In this document: in pieces, positions 1 to 5,621 of the stretch | How positions within the stretch are numbered: position 1 is the stretch's first letter | How the letters are laid out: each line of letters opens with the position of its first letter | Source of the DNA: Bryobacterales bacterium | GTDB lineage: Bacteria > Acidobacteriota > Terriglobia > Bryobacterales > Bryobacteraceae | Direction of reading: 5' to 3' | Assembly (NCBI GenBank): GCA_025456495.1 | Contig: JALOKO010000286.1 | Span: forward strand, 1 to 5,621 | DNA length: 5,621 bases | The notes under the pieces: model-generated | Databases searched by the model: none | Told to the model about the DNA's origin: nothing | What the model saw: only the letters and a program-made list of their open reading frames with translations | Position numbers and translations under genes: made by a program

Positions 1-405
1 CTAACGGAGCTTCGAAAAGTCCGTCGCCTTCATGTATACGCTTTCCACCTTCTGGTTGATCTTGCCGTTCCGTTCGCTTTCGTCGCGGGCCTTCAGCCAT
101 GCCGGATCACTGCGAAAGCCATCCCAACTCCTCTTGGCGGCGTCCATGCTGGCGTGCTCCACGATATAGATGAGGGTGTTCTGTGACCGCTCAGCGTCAG
201 TAGGAACCCAATAGCCGACGTTCTTCATCCCGTGCTTTTCAAACAGGGCGGTGGTGTGATTCTTAAACCGCGCCAGAAGGTCCGGTAGCTTACCGGGCAT
301 GGTGGTGTAGGTGCGCAATTCGTACACCTTTCCATCCTGGGCGAGGGCTGGCGATACGGCGCCAAGGGCAACCAGCAGCATGGCGAATACAAGGGACTTC
401 AACAT
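1..405 (-). CDS. Secreted NIPSNAP-family protein
   Basis: A 134-residue protein of the NIPSNAP family, small alpha/beta-barrel (ferredoxin-like) proteins that usually form dimers. Their biochemical role in bacteria is not established. Residues 1-21 (MLKSLVFAMLLVALGAVSPALA) form a classic Sec signal peptide ending in an ALA-type cleavage site, so the mature protein is probably periplasmic and begins near QDGKVYELRTY. The family core is visible as VYELRTYTTMPGK (about 25-37), then FKNHTTALFEKHGMKNVGYW, and a later stretch YIVEHAS...AKRSWDGFRSDPAW, which is the typical strand and helix with the conserved W and F. The frame stays open upstream to 642, but I chose the ATG at 405 for three reasons: it is followed at once by the signal peptide, AAAGGA lies 8 bases before it, and the upstream residues look like non-coding translation. 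The gene ends at a TAG at positions 3..1. It diverges from the sulfatase gene and no partner on its own strand is visible. Family assignment is good; function is open. Confidence 0.86.
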   Translation of the reverse strand: MLKSLVFAMLLVALGAVSPALAQDGKVYELRTYTTMPGKLPDLLARFKNHTTALFEKHGMKNVGYWVPTDAERSQNTLIYIVEHASMDAAKRSWDGFRSDPAWLKARDESERNGKINQKVESVYMKATDFSKLR

Positions 406-413
406 GGCGGAGA

Positions 414-419
414 TCCTTT
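414..419 (-). promoter_or_regulatory. Ribosome binding site of the NIPSNAP gene
   Basis: Read on the minus strand this is AAAGGA, 8 bases before the ATG at 405. It decides the start in favour of 405 over the long upstream extension of the same frame. Confidence 0.65.
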
Positions 420-505
420 CCGGAAGGTGGGGTTCAGACGGGGACCCTCGGCCGCACACTGTACGGCTAATCGATCTATCGTACCCGAAATCCCCGCACC
501 CGGCG

Positions 506-620
506 AGGTGATGCCGTGCATCCCTGTGCCTCGACAGATGACGCCGCGCCTGTGACGCCGCGCCAGGACAGGTGATGCTCTGCCTGCATCCCTTCCTGAA
601 GTCGCCGGCCCTGTCGCCGG
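506..620. repeat. Short direct repeats in the divergent intergenic region
   Basis: The 263 bases between the two divergent starts (406..668) carry several short repeats. TGACGCCGCGCC occurs at 539-550 and again at 553-564, a perfect 12-mer with a 14-bp period. AGGTGATGC occurs at 506-514 and 570-578, and TGCATCCC follows each copy at 517-524 and 585-592, which suggests an imperfect duplication of about 64-68 bp. GTCGCCGG occurs at 601-608 and 613-620. No sigma-70 promoter with both boxes close to consensus is evident on either strand, though both divergent promoters should lie in this region. The repeats could be regulator sites, remnants of slippage or a small duplication; the sequence does not decide. 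Confidence 0.5.
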
Positions 621-668
621 GGCGCGTGCTGCGCCAGCTCACCGCGACGTGATAGGTTGCTAAGCGCG

Positions 669-2105
669 ATGACGATCCACTCCACGTTGGTCAACCATGC
701 CGGGGTGTCAAGGCGTGCGCTGCTTGGCGGCGCCCTTGCTGCACCTGCGGTGCTGCAATCGCAGCAAGCCTCGCGTCCGCCCAACCTGCTCTTCTTCTTC
801 CCTGACCAATGGCGCTATGACTGGACACCCTTCACGCCGGGCCTGGACGTGCGGCTGCCAGTCTTGGAATCGCTGGCCGCGCGCGGTGTACGCTTTACCC
901 GAACGGTGGTCGCCAGTCCGGTGTGTGCGCCGTCACGCGCCTGCCTGGCAAGTGGTCGCGAGTATGACCATTGCGGCGTCCCCAGCAATGCCTACAACTA
1001 TCCACTGGAGCAGACCACCTACTACCGACGCCTGCGTGACCAAGGCTACACCGTACTGGGCTGCGGAAAGCTGGACCTTCACAAAGCCACGGAAGATTGG
1101 GGTGTGGATGGCCGACGCCTGGTGACGGACTGGGGCTTTACCGACGCCGTCGACAACGCGGGTAAGTACGATGCCATCCGCAGCACCGTGCGCAATGGTC
1201 GTCCCATGGATCCCTTCATGGAGCATCTGCGCCAGCGCGGATTGTTGGGGGCGCACCTGGACGACTTCAGCCGTCGCACCGGCAAACAGGGCTTCACCAA
1301 TTGCGACCCCTGCCCCTTGCCCGACCCGGATTATGGCGATATCTGGAGCACCACCCAAGGCCTTGACTTGTTGCGGCAGGCGCCAAAGGGCAAACCCTGG
1401 CACCTGGTCTTCAACTTCCCTGGGCCACACAATCCCATGGACATCACCCGTCGCATGCATGCCTCCGTCCACGGCAGAAGCTACCCTCAACCCATCCGCA
1501 GCCGCGAGTACAGCGCGGCCGCGCACAATGCCATCCGGCAGAACTATACCGCCATGTGTGAAACCATCGACCAACAGATGGGCCGCGTCCTGGCGGAGGT
1601 AGAGGCCCGCGGGGAACTCGACAACACCCTCATCGCCTTCACCAGCGACCACGGCGAGATGCTGGGCGACCATGAACGCTGGACCAAAAGCGTTCCCCAT
1701 CAGGCCTCCATTGGCGTGCCGATGATTGTCGTCGGGCCGGGCGTGCAGCCGCGAGTGAGCGATGCGCTGGTCAGCCACATGGATCTGACGGCCACCTTTT
1801 TGGATTACGGTGGCGCACCAGCCCTACCCGGCATGGCCTCGCGGAGCTTGCGACCCCTGCTGGAGGGCCGCGCGCCAGCGCATCGGGATGTCGTCCTCTC
1901 TGGCCTAAACAAGTGGCGATGCGCGTGGGATGGCCGCTACAAGCTGGTGCGGAACTTCCCCTATCGCGAAGTGGAAGTGGAGGGCGCTGGTGCCACCACA
2001 CAAGAAGTGCTGTTCGACCTGCTGGACGATCCGCACGAAACGCGGAACATCGCCGCGGCCAACCCGCACCACGTAGAGCGGCTCCGCGCGCGCCTTGGCG
2101 GTTGA
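669..2105 (+). CDS. Sulfatase (alkaline phosphatase superfamily), probably Tat-exported
   Basis: A 478-residue type I (formylglycine) sulfatase, expected to hydrolyse a sulfate ester; the substrate cannot be told. The N-terminus carries a twin-arginine signal (SRRALLGGALAAPAV, about 14-28), which implies export after folding. PNLLFFFPDQWR (about 38-49) is the first strand with metal-ligand Asp46. C86-A-P-S-R90 is the sulfatase signature; Cys86 would be converted to formylglycine, with R90 stabilising it. GCGKLDLHK (about 131-139) supplies the conserved Lys134, and PGPHNP (His254) is a later active-site element. TSDHGEMLGDH (Asp327, His328) with Lys340 completes the metal and sulfate site. The end has the usual LFDLLDDPHETRNIA tail. 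The DQWR and DHGEMLGDH motifs also recall choline-sulfatase-like and phosphonate monoester hydrolase branches, so a phosphodiester or phosphonate substrate is possible. Start: ATG 669 has only a weak AGG 12 bases upstream; an in-frame TTG at 657 would add four residues. Two DUF3592 genes follow on the same strand. Confidence 0.9.
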   Translation: MTIHSTLVNHAGVSRRALLGGALAAPAVLQSQQASRPPNLLFFFPDQWRYDWTPFTPGLDVRLPVLESLAARGVRFTRTVVASPVCAPSRACLASGREYDHCGVPSNAYNYPLEQTTYYRRLRDQGYTVLGCGKLDLHKATEDWGVDGRRLVTDWGFTDAVDNAGKYDAIRSTVRNGRPMDPFMEHLRQRGLLGAHLDDFSRRTGKQGFTNCDPCPLPDPDYGDIWSTTQGLDLLRQAPKGKPWHLVFNFPGPHNPMDITRRMHASVHGRSYPQPIRSREYSAAAHNAIRQNYTAMCETIDQQMGRVLAEVEARGELDNTLIAFTSDHGEMLGDHERWTKSVPHQASIGVPMIVVGPGVQPRVSDALVSHMDLTATFLDYGGAPALPGMASRSLRPLLEGRAPAHRDVVLSGLNKWRCAWDGRYKLVRNFPYREVEVEGAGATTQEVLFDLLDDPHETRNIAAANPHHVERLRARLGG

Positions 2106-2152
2106 GCTTGATCCGAAGCGCGACGGGTTTTCGGGCTGTTCAGTGACGCGCC

Positions 2153-2776
2153 ATGATGACCAGAAACCCGAAAGCCCAAGCCACTTCCGCCAAGGTGCTG
2201 ATTACCTTTGGTCTGATGTTCGCCGCTGGCGGCATGCTGCTGATTCCCCTGATGGCCTTCCTTCACGTATCGGCCAATGAGACACGCAATTGGCAAACCA
2301 CCGAAGGCAAAGTCACCACCAACATCGTGCGCCGCCAACTCACAGGGCACACAGCGCGCACCGGGCGCAGTCGCTTCCGCAGCGGCGACAACCGCGGGGT
2401 GGAGTTTGCCCCTGCGGCTACCTACCGCTATCAGGTGAACGGCCAAACCTTCACCTCCAGCCGCTATGGCCTTGGCCAGGGAATGCCCCGCTTTCGGGAG
2501 GAAGTAGAGGCACGGGCCTACCTCAACGATGGCTTCACCGCGGGGTCGAAGGTGACGGTACACTACGATCCCAAGGACCCTTCCAGCGCCGTGCTCTCCA
2601 TTGGTAGCAGCTCCGTGTTCTTCTACATGGGGCTGTTCGGTGTTGCCTTACTTGCCGCCGGCGCCCTCTTCGTCTGGCTGGGACGCAGATCACTGTGGGT
2701 GGCGCGTTCTGCCTCCGCTGCTGCCGTCGGGAACCCTGTCGGCCCCATGGCGCAACCATCGTGGCCTCAGCGATGA
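2153..2776 (+). CDS. DUF3592-type two-pass membrane protein (first of a tandem pair)
   Basis: A 207-residue protein of the DUF3592 kind; its function is unknown. It has a short basic N-terminus, a membrane segment at about 15-39 (VLITFGLMFAAGGMLLIPLM core), and an extracytoplasmic or lumenal domain of roughly 115 residues. A second membrane segment (about 154-177) follows, then a basic and Ala/Pro-rich tail. The family pattern is clear: TEGKV after the first helix, AATYRYQVNGQTFTSSRY (about 88-105), then a short helix rich in Glu/Ala, and G-S-K-V-T-V-H-Y-D-P-K-D-P-S-S-A-V-L (about 131-148). Two adjacent ATGs (2153, 2156) can start it, and no clear Shine-Dalgarno precedes them. It lies 47 bp after the sulfatase stop with no terminator seen, so it may be co-transcribed. 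Its stop overlaps the start of a paralogue by ATGA. The family assignment rests on the motif pattern and topology. Confidence 0.8.
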   Translation: MMTRNPKAQATSAKVLITFGLMFAAGGMLLIPLMAFLHVSANETRNWQTTEGKVTTNIVRRQLTGHTARTGRSRFRSGDNRGVEFAPAATYRYQVNGQTFTSSRYGLGQGMPRFREEVEARAYLNDGFTAGSKVTVHYDPKDPSSAVLSIGSSSVFFYMGLFGVALLAAGALFVWLGRRSLWVARSASAAAVGNPVGPMAQPSWPQR

Positions 2777-3372
2777 GCAGCTCCACCAAGACTCCACAGC
2801 CGCAACGGTCCGGCGCTTCGGCATCCTCATCGGCGATCGTGCAAGATAAGCGCGAGTTGTCGAAAGCCCTCTTCATTCTCGGTCCGGCGACGATGGTGCT
2901 GGGCCTGGTGCTGCTGGCGGCGATGATCTTCCAGCTTAGCCGGGCTGACCAGACACAGGACTGGCTGGAAACCGAAGGCGTCATCACCAGCCACCGCGTG
3001 ACGCGCAGTTTCGTTGGAACGCGGTCATCCACGGAGCGCGCGAACTATATCCCCAGGGCGACCTTCACCTACCAAGTGAACGGCCAGCGGTTCACCGGCC
3101 AGCAGTACACCATTGGCGCCAGCATGCAGACGTTTCCTACGGCGTTACAAGCGCGCGGGTATCTGCGCAAGGAGTTCCCCGAGGGCGGGCGGATGGCAGT
3201 GTACTACAACCCCAGGGACCCGCAAGACGCCGTCTTGAAGCGCGGCGGTGGTGGCGACTTGAAATGGATTACTGTCGCCGCTGTGCTCATCACGCTGCTG
3301 GGCCTGTGGCTAGTGTGGACGGCGGTTCGCTTGCGCCGCACCGCCCTCAAACTCAGCACGATTGCTTCCTAG
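2773..3372 (+). CDS. DUF3592-type two-pass membrane protein (second of a tandem pair)
   Basis: A 199-residue paralogue of the preceding gene. A Ser/Thr/Pro/Gln-rich N-terminal tail (1-29) precedes the first membrane segment (about 32-55). An outer domain follows, then a second membrane segment at about 164-185 and a basic C-terminal end (RLRRTALK). Elements shared with its neighbour are WLETEGVIT (against WQTTEGKVT), TFTYQVNGQRFTG (against TYRYQVNGQTFTS), ARGYL (against ARAYL) and VYYNPRDPQDAVL (against VHYDPKDPSSAVL). The tails and membrane segments have diverged strongly. I chose ATG 2773 because it overlaps the previous TGA as ATGA, which suggests translational coupling, and because it has no clear Shine-Dalgarno of its own. 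The frame is open up to a GTG at 2695, but that would place a long Cys/Arg-rich stretch before a normal start. Its TAG stop overlaps the stop of the convergent nitrilase gene. Two adjacent paralogues suggest a hetero-oligomer, but that is inference. Confidence 0.8.
   Translation: MSSSTKTPQPQRSGASASSSAIVQDKRELSKALFILGPATMVLGLVLLAAMIFQLSRADQTQDWLETEGVITSHRVTRSFVGTRSSTERANYIPRATFTYQVNGQRFTGQQYTIGASMQTFPTALQARGYLRKEFPEGGRMAVYYNPRDPQDAVLKRGGGGDLKWITVAAVLITLLGLWLVWTAVRLRRTALKLSTIAS
3369..3372. other. Shared CTAG at convergent gene ends
   Basis: The plus-strand DUF3592 gene stops with TAG at 3370-3372, and the minus-strand nitrilase gene stops with TAG read from 3371 to 3369. Both stops are built from the same CTAG palindrome, so the two operons meet with a 4-bp overlap. 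Any terminator must lie inside the coding sequence of the opposite gene. Confidence 0.9.
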
Positions 3373-4349
3373 CGCTCTGTCTCCGGGCTGCGGCCACGCT
3401 TCTTCCACCACACGTCCGGCCGACGGTCTGGCCCCAAATGCGGATTGGGCTCCACCATCATCCCGTACAATTCGGGTCGGCGCGCCTTGATGTAGGATGG
3501 TCCCGATGCCAGCCCACGCTTGGCGGGGTCCAGGGTCGCGGTCACCACTTCATCACCCAGCTTCCGGCACTCCACCAGAATCTCGCCATAGGGATCCAGG
3601 ATCAATGAGCCGCCCGGCTTGATGGTGCCGCCCTCCACGCCAATCGGATTGGCATACACGGCGAAGACGCCGTTCTCCCAGGCGCGTGTCGGCAGCCAAC
3701 GCAGAATCCAGCCACGCCCCTTCGGCCCGTCGAACTCCTGGCGGCAGCGCACCGGGTCCAGTTCGCGATTGTGCCAGATCTCTGGCGCCACCGTGCCTCG
3801 TCCGGGCATGGGCGATTGCAGGCAGCCCGTCACATGCGGCATCAGGATGATGTCGGCTCCCATCATCGCGGTCATCCGCACGTTCTCTGGCAGGTTGTTG
3901 TCGTAGCAGATGAGAATGCCGAAGGTGCAGCCCAAGTGCGAAAACACGGTGTAGGAATCGCCACAGGTCAGGGTGTCGCTGATGAAGGCGTGCAGCTTCC
4001 TGTGCCTGGCGACAAAGCCTTCAGGCGACACCACGACGAAGGTGTTATACAGCTTGCCCTCATGCACCTCCACCAGTCCCGCACCGATGGAAAGCCCCAC
4101 CTTGCGCGCGATGGTGACCAGCCGCTTGGTCGACGGCCCCTCGGGCACCGGCTCCGCCAGATGTTCAATCTCTTTGCGCGACAGGGTTTCCAGGAAGGTG
4201 TAGCCGCTGATGCAACATTCGTGAAAACACACCAGTTCCGCGCCGTCTGCCTTGGCCAGGGCGCTGAGATGCTCAATCGCTTTCAGGTTGTCATCCTTGT
4301 CGCCGTCGGCCGCCTGAAATTGTGCGGTTGCAATGCGTAGCTGTTTCAT
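3369..4349 (-). CDS. Carbon-nitrogen hydrolase (nitrilase superfamily)
   Basis: A 326-residue cytoplasmic amidohydrolase of the nitrilase superfamily. These enzymes cleave non-peptide C-N bonds (amides, N-carbamoyl groups, sometimes nitriles) through a Glu-Lys-Cys triad. The triad is visible: Glu44 in CFHECCISGYTF, Lys118 in RHRKLH, and Cys148 in GILICYDNNLPE. Glu225 in RAWENGVFAVYANPIG is the usual structural Glu, and GGSLILDPYGEIL (about 246-258) is the conserved strand before the C-terminus. The N-terminus MKQLRIATAQF is typical. The spacing from Cys148 to Glu225 is about 77 residues, which I judge longer than in compact members such as N-carbamoylputrescine amidases; the extra stretch lies around 176-218 and contains PMPGRGTVAPEIWHNRELD and a Gly-rich loop. 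I chose ATG 4349 because a GAGGG ribosome site precedes it. It lies 7 bp after the DUF3604 stop and is almost surely in the same operon. The substrate is unknown. Confidence 0.88.
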   Translation of the reverse strand: MKQLRIATAQFQAADGDKDDNLKAIEHLSALAKADGAELVCFHECCISGYTFLETLSRKEIEHLAEPVPEGPSTKRLVTIARKVGLSIGAGLVEVHEGKLYNTFVVVSPEGFVARHRKLHAFISDTLTCGDSYTVFSHLGCTFGILICYDNNLPENVRMTAMMGADIILMPHVTGCLQSPMPGRGTVAPEIWHNRELDPVRCRQEFDGPKGRGWILRWLPTRAWENGVFAVYANPIGVEGGTIKPGGSLILDPYGEILVECRKLGDEVVTATLDPAKRGLASGPSYIKARRPELYGMMVEPNPHLGPDRRPDVWWKKRGRSPETER

Positions 4350-4353
4350 TGTT

Positions 4354-4359
4354 CCCTCA
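4354..4359 (-). promoter_or_regulatory. Ribosome binding site of the nitrilase gene, overlapping the previous stop
   Basis: On the minus strand TGAGGG lies with GAGGG 4 bases before the ATG at 4349. The TGA in it (4359..4357) is the stop codon of the upstream DUF3604 gene. The site fixes the nitrilase start and suggests that ribosomes finishing the first gene can restart on the second. Confidence 0.7.
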
Positions 4360-5621
4360 ACGGGCTTCCACCCACACCGGGCTGCTCCAGGCAAGCTCTC
4401 CGTTCGCCTGCACCACACGAACGTAATACCAGTTCACCGCCGCACCCTCATCTTCGTCTTCCACCGTGAACTGCGTCTGGTAGTTTTCCGCGAATACCAA
4501 TCGGTGCAGCATCGCGCTCTCCCAGGGAAACTTATCGGTGAATAACATCTCATTAGATTCGGAGAGCTGTCCCAAAGTCTGCACCAGTTGGCAGGGCTTG
4601 GGCCTGGTACACACGGCCCGCACCACCGTTTGGGCGTCACCCTGAATGCGTAGGACGATGGCCTTCTGGGAGTAGTCATCCACCTGCTGCTTCAGTGCCG
4701 TGAAGCTCTTCACATGGACGTGCGACGCATCGCGGCTGAGCACTTGGTCGCGCCGGAACTCATCCATGGGGCCGGTGACGAAGCAGGTCTGCAGGTCTTC
4801 GATGCGCCCGCCTTCCACCTCCAGCCGGAAATCCCAGTCGGCGGTGCCACCCCATCCCAGCGCGGGCCAGGGTCCCCACCCGTATTCGAACCGCAGCACC
4901 ACGGGCCGCGCCCACCGCGATGCCGCTGGAATGCGATCCATGGGGAAATCGCGGTGAACGACGCGGTTGTTCTTCAGGATCTCCACGCGCTCCACCTCGT
5001 CCCATCCACGCACGGCCACCTGCATTTGTCGCTGCCGCGTGTAGGGCAATTCCTGGCCCATCAGTTGGCCATTCAACGAGAAGTCGAGGTCGATACGGTC
5101 CCCGGTCACGGCATAACAGCGCCGGTTGCGCAGTGCATCAAAGATCCCCTCGCGCGTCAGTTCCGCCGTCTTCACCGCGGCCAGCCCCTCGCGGTAGGCG
5201 CCGGGATAGCCGAGGTGATCGTCCGTGCTGGCGATGACGCCGAAGCGGAGTCCTTGCGCCAGGTAGTGATGCAGGGTGTGGCGGGTCCAGCGACCACCTT
5301 CGGTATGGCGCTTGTATGGGTGCGGCGCCCGGTCGTGTTCCGCGCATCCCCACTCGGAGTGGATCTCAAGCACAGGGGACACGCGAGGATCCACAGCCCT
5401 TGCGTTGATGCCTCGATGCCCCAGGCGATTGCCCGGATGGTGTGGAATCAGGATTGCGCCTCGCTCCAGGGCAAACTGCTGCAGCTCCTTCAGGTTGGCG
5501 ATGAGATTGTAGTCGCCCTTCAGGTCAGGAAACAGAATATGGTAGTCGCCCTCCGCCGCGCCATGCCGCTCGTAGGCCAGCATGGTGACGAATTTGCCGG
5601 GATTGTCGAAGGCGCGGGCAT
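4357..5621 (-). CDS. DUF3604 / PHP-like metal-dependent hydrolase, 5' end outside the window
   Basis: The frame is open through the window edge, so 420 residues of a longer protein are visible and the true start lies beyond 5621. An ATG at 5583 is internal: the codons before it read FDNPGKFVT, directly continuing into the family's usual GYE-like strand (here MLAYERHG). DUF3604 proteins are related to PHP-type metal-dependent phosphoesterases; no general substrate is established. Likely metal ligands in the visible numbering are His60-His61 (IPHHPGN), Glu85 with His87 (LEIHSEWGCAEH) and Asp133-Asp134-His135 (ASTDDHLGYPG). The family block GLAAVKTAELTREGIFDAL followed by CYAVTGDRIDLDFSLNG (about 145-183) is unmistakable. 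A C-terminal beta-rich half ends in WYYVRVVQANGELAWSSPVWV, also family-typical. The N-terminal part, normally holding a Gly-Asp-x-His motif, is not in the window. It is the first visible gene of an operon with the nitrilase gene. Family is confident; activity and cellular location are not shown. Confidence 0.88.
   Translation of the reverse strand, partial: ARAFDNPGKFVTMLAYERHGAAEGDYHILFPDLKGDYNLIANLKELQQFALERGAILIPHHPGNRLGHRGINARAVDPRVSPVLEIHSEWGCAEHDRAPHPYKRHTEGGRWTRHTLHHYLAQGLRFGVIASTDDHLGYPGAYREGLAAVKTAELTREGIFDALRNRRCYAVTGDRIDLDFSLNGQLMGQELPYTRQRQMQVAVRGWDEVERVEILKNNRVVHRDFPMDRIPAASRWARPVVLRFEYGWGPWPALGWGGTADWDFRLEVEGGRIEDLQTCFVTGPMDEFRRDQVLSRDASHVHVKSFTALKQQVDDYSQKAIVLRIQGDAQTVVRAVCTRPKPCQLVQTLGQLSESNEMLFTDKFPWESAMLHRLVFAENYQTQFTVEDEDEGAAVNWYYVRVVQANGELAWSSPVWVEAR

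Noticed and set aside
475..520. Possible minus-strand promoter with a TACGAT-like -10 near 479-484
   Set aside because: No acceptable -35 box lies at 16-18 bases; the -10 alone is not enough.
549..572. Inverted repeat CCTGT/ACAGG
   Set aside because: The 5-bp arms are separated by 14 bases and the match does not extend; this is expected by chance.
406..642. Upstream extension of the NIPSNAP frame
   Set aside because: It would bury a clear signal peptide and ribosome site inside the protein, and its Arg/His/Ser-rich translation has no recognisable domain.
933..1778. Long 281-codon open frame on the minus strand
   Set aside because: It lies wholly within the sulfatase coding sequence, whose motifs are intact; its translation shows no known family and is a high-GC shadow.
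2113..2134. Possible hairpin CCGAA/TTCGG between the sulfatase and first DUF3592 genes
   Set aside because: The arms are only 5 bp with a 12-base loop, and no T-run follows, so it does not support a terminator.
1961..2563. 200-codon open frame on the minus strand across the sulfatase end and the first DUF3592 gene
   Set aside because: It is antisense to two supported genes and its translation has no recognisable domain.
2695..2772. GTG-started extension of the second DUF3592 gene
   Set aside because: It would overlap the previous gene by about 80 bp and add a Cys/Arg-rich stretch unlike the family; the ATGA-overlapping ATG is better.
5581..5583. ATG as the start of the DUF3604 gene
   Set aside because: The frame stays open to the window edge, and the codons before it encode family-like sequence (FDNPGKFVT), so it is internal.

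Overview
The window comes from a G+C-rich bacterial chromosome and looks like an ordinary, densely coded metabolic and accessory region. It holds six protein genes. The mix of a secreted NIPSNAP protein, a twin-arginine (Tat) sulfatase whose leader reads SRRALLGG followed by PPNLLFFFPDQ, and a DUF3604 protein resembles gene sets of Acidobacteriota of the Bryobacterales/Solibacter kind. That assignment is recognition of gene style, not a search result. Planctomycetota or other sulfatase-rich bacteria remain possible.

Layout. A NIPSNAP gene (405..1, minus) and a sulfatase gene (669..2105, plus) diverge from a 263-bp intergenic region rich in short direct repeats. The sulfatase is followed 47 bp later by two paralogous DUF3592 membrane-protein genes (2153..2776 and 2773..3372, plus). 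These two overlap by ATGA and are probably translationally coupled. On the opposite strand, a partial DUF3604/PHP-like gene (from beyond 5621 down to 4357) is followed after 7 bp by a nitrilase-superfamily amidohydrolase gene (4349..3369). The two convergent operons meet tail to tail at 3369..3372, where both stop codons sit in one CTAG palindrome and leave no intergenic DNA.

Function. The sulfatase, the DUF3604 protein and the nitrilase-type hydrolase are all hydrolases and would fit scavenging of sulfated or amide/ester compounds. No transporter, regulator or glycosidase is visible to fix a substrate or pathway, so a shared pathway is only inference. The DUF3592 pair looks like small two-pass membrane proteins with an extracytoplasmic domain, of unknown function.

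I see no tRNA, rRNA, CRISPR array, insertion sequence, phage gene or toxin/defence module. There is no gene-free stretch longer than 300 bases. Nothing here convincingly forms a new system. The points most worth checking are the coupled DUF3592 pair, the DUF3604-nitrilase operon, an apparent insertion in the nitrilase and the repeat-rich divergent intergenic region.
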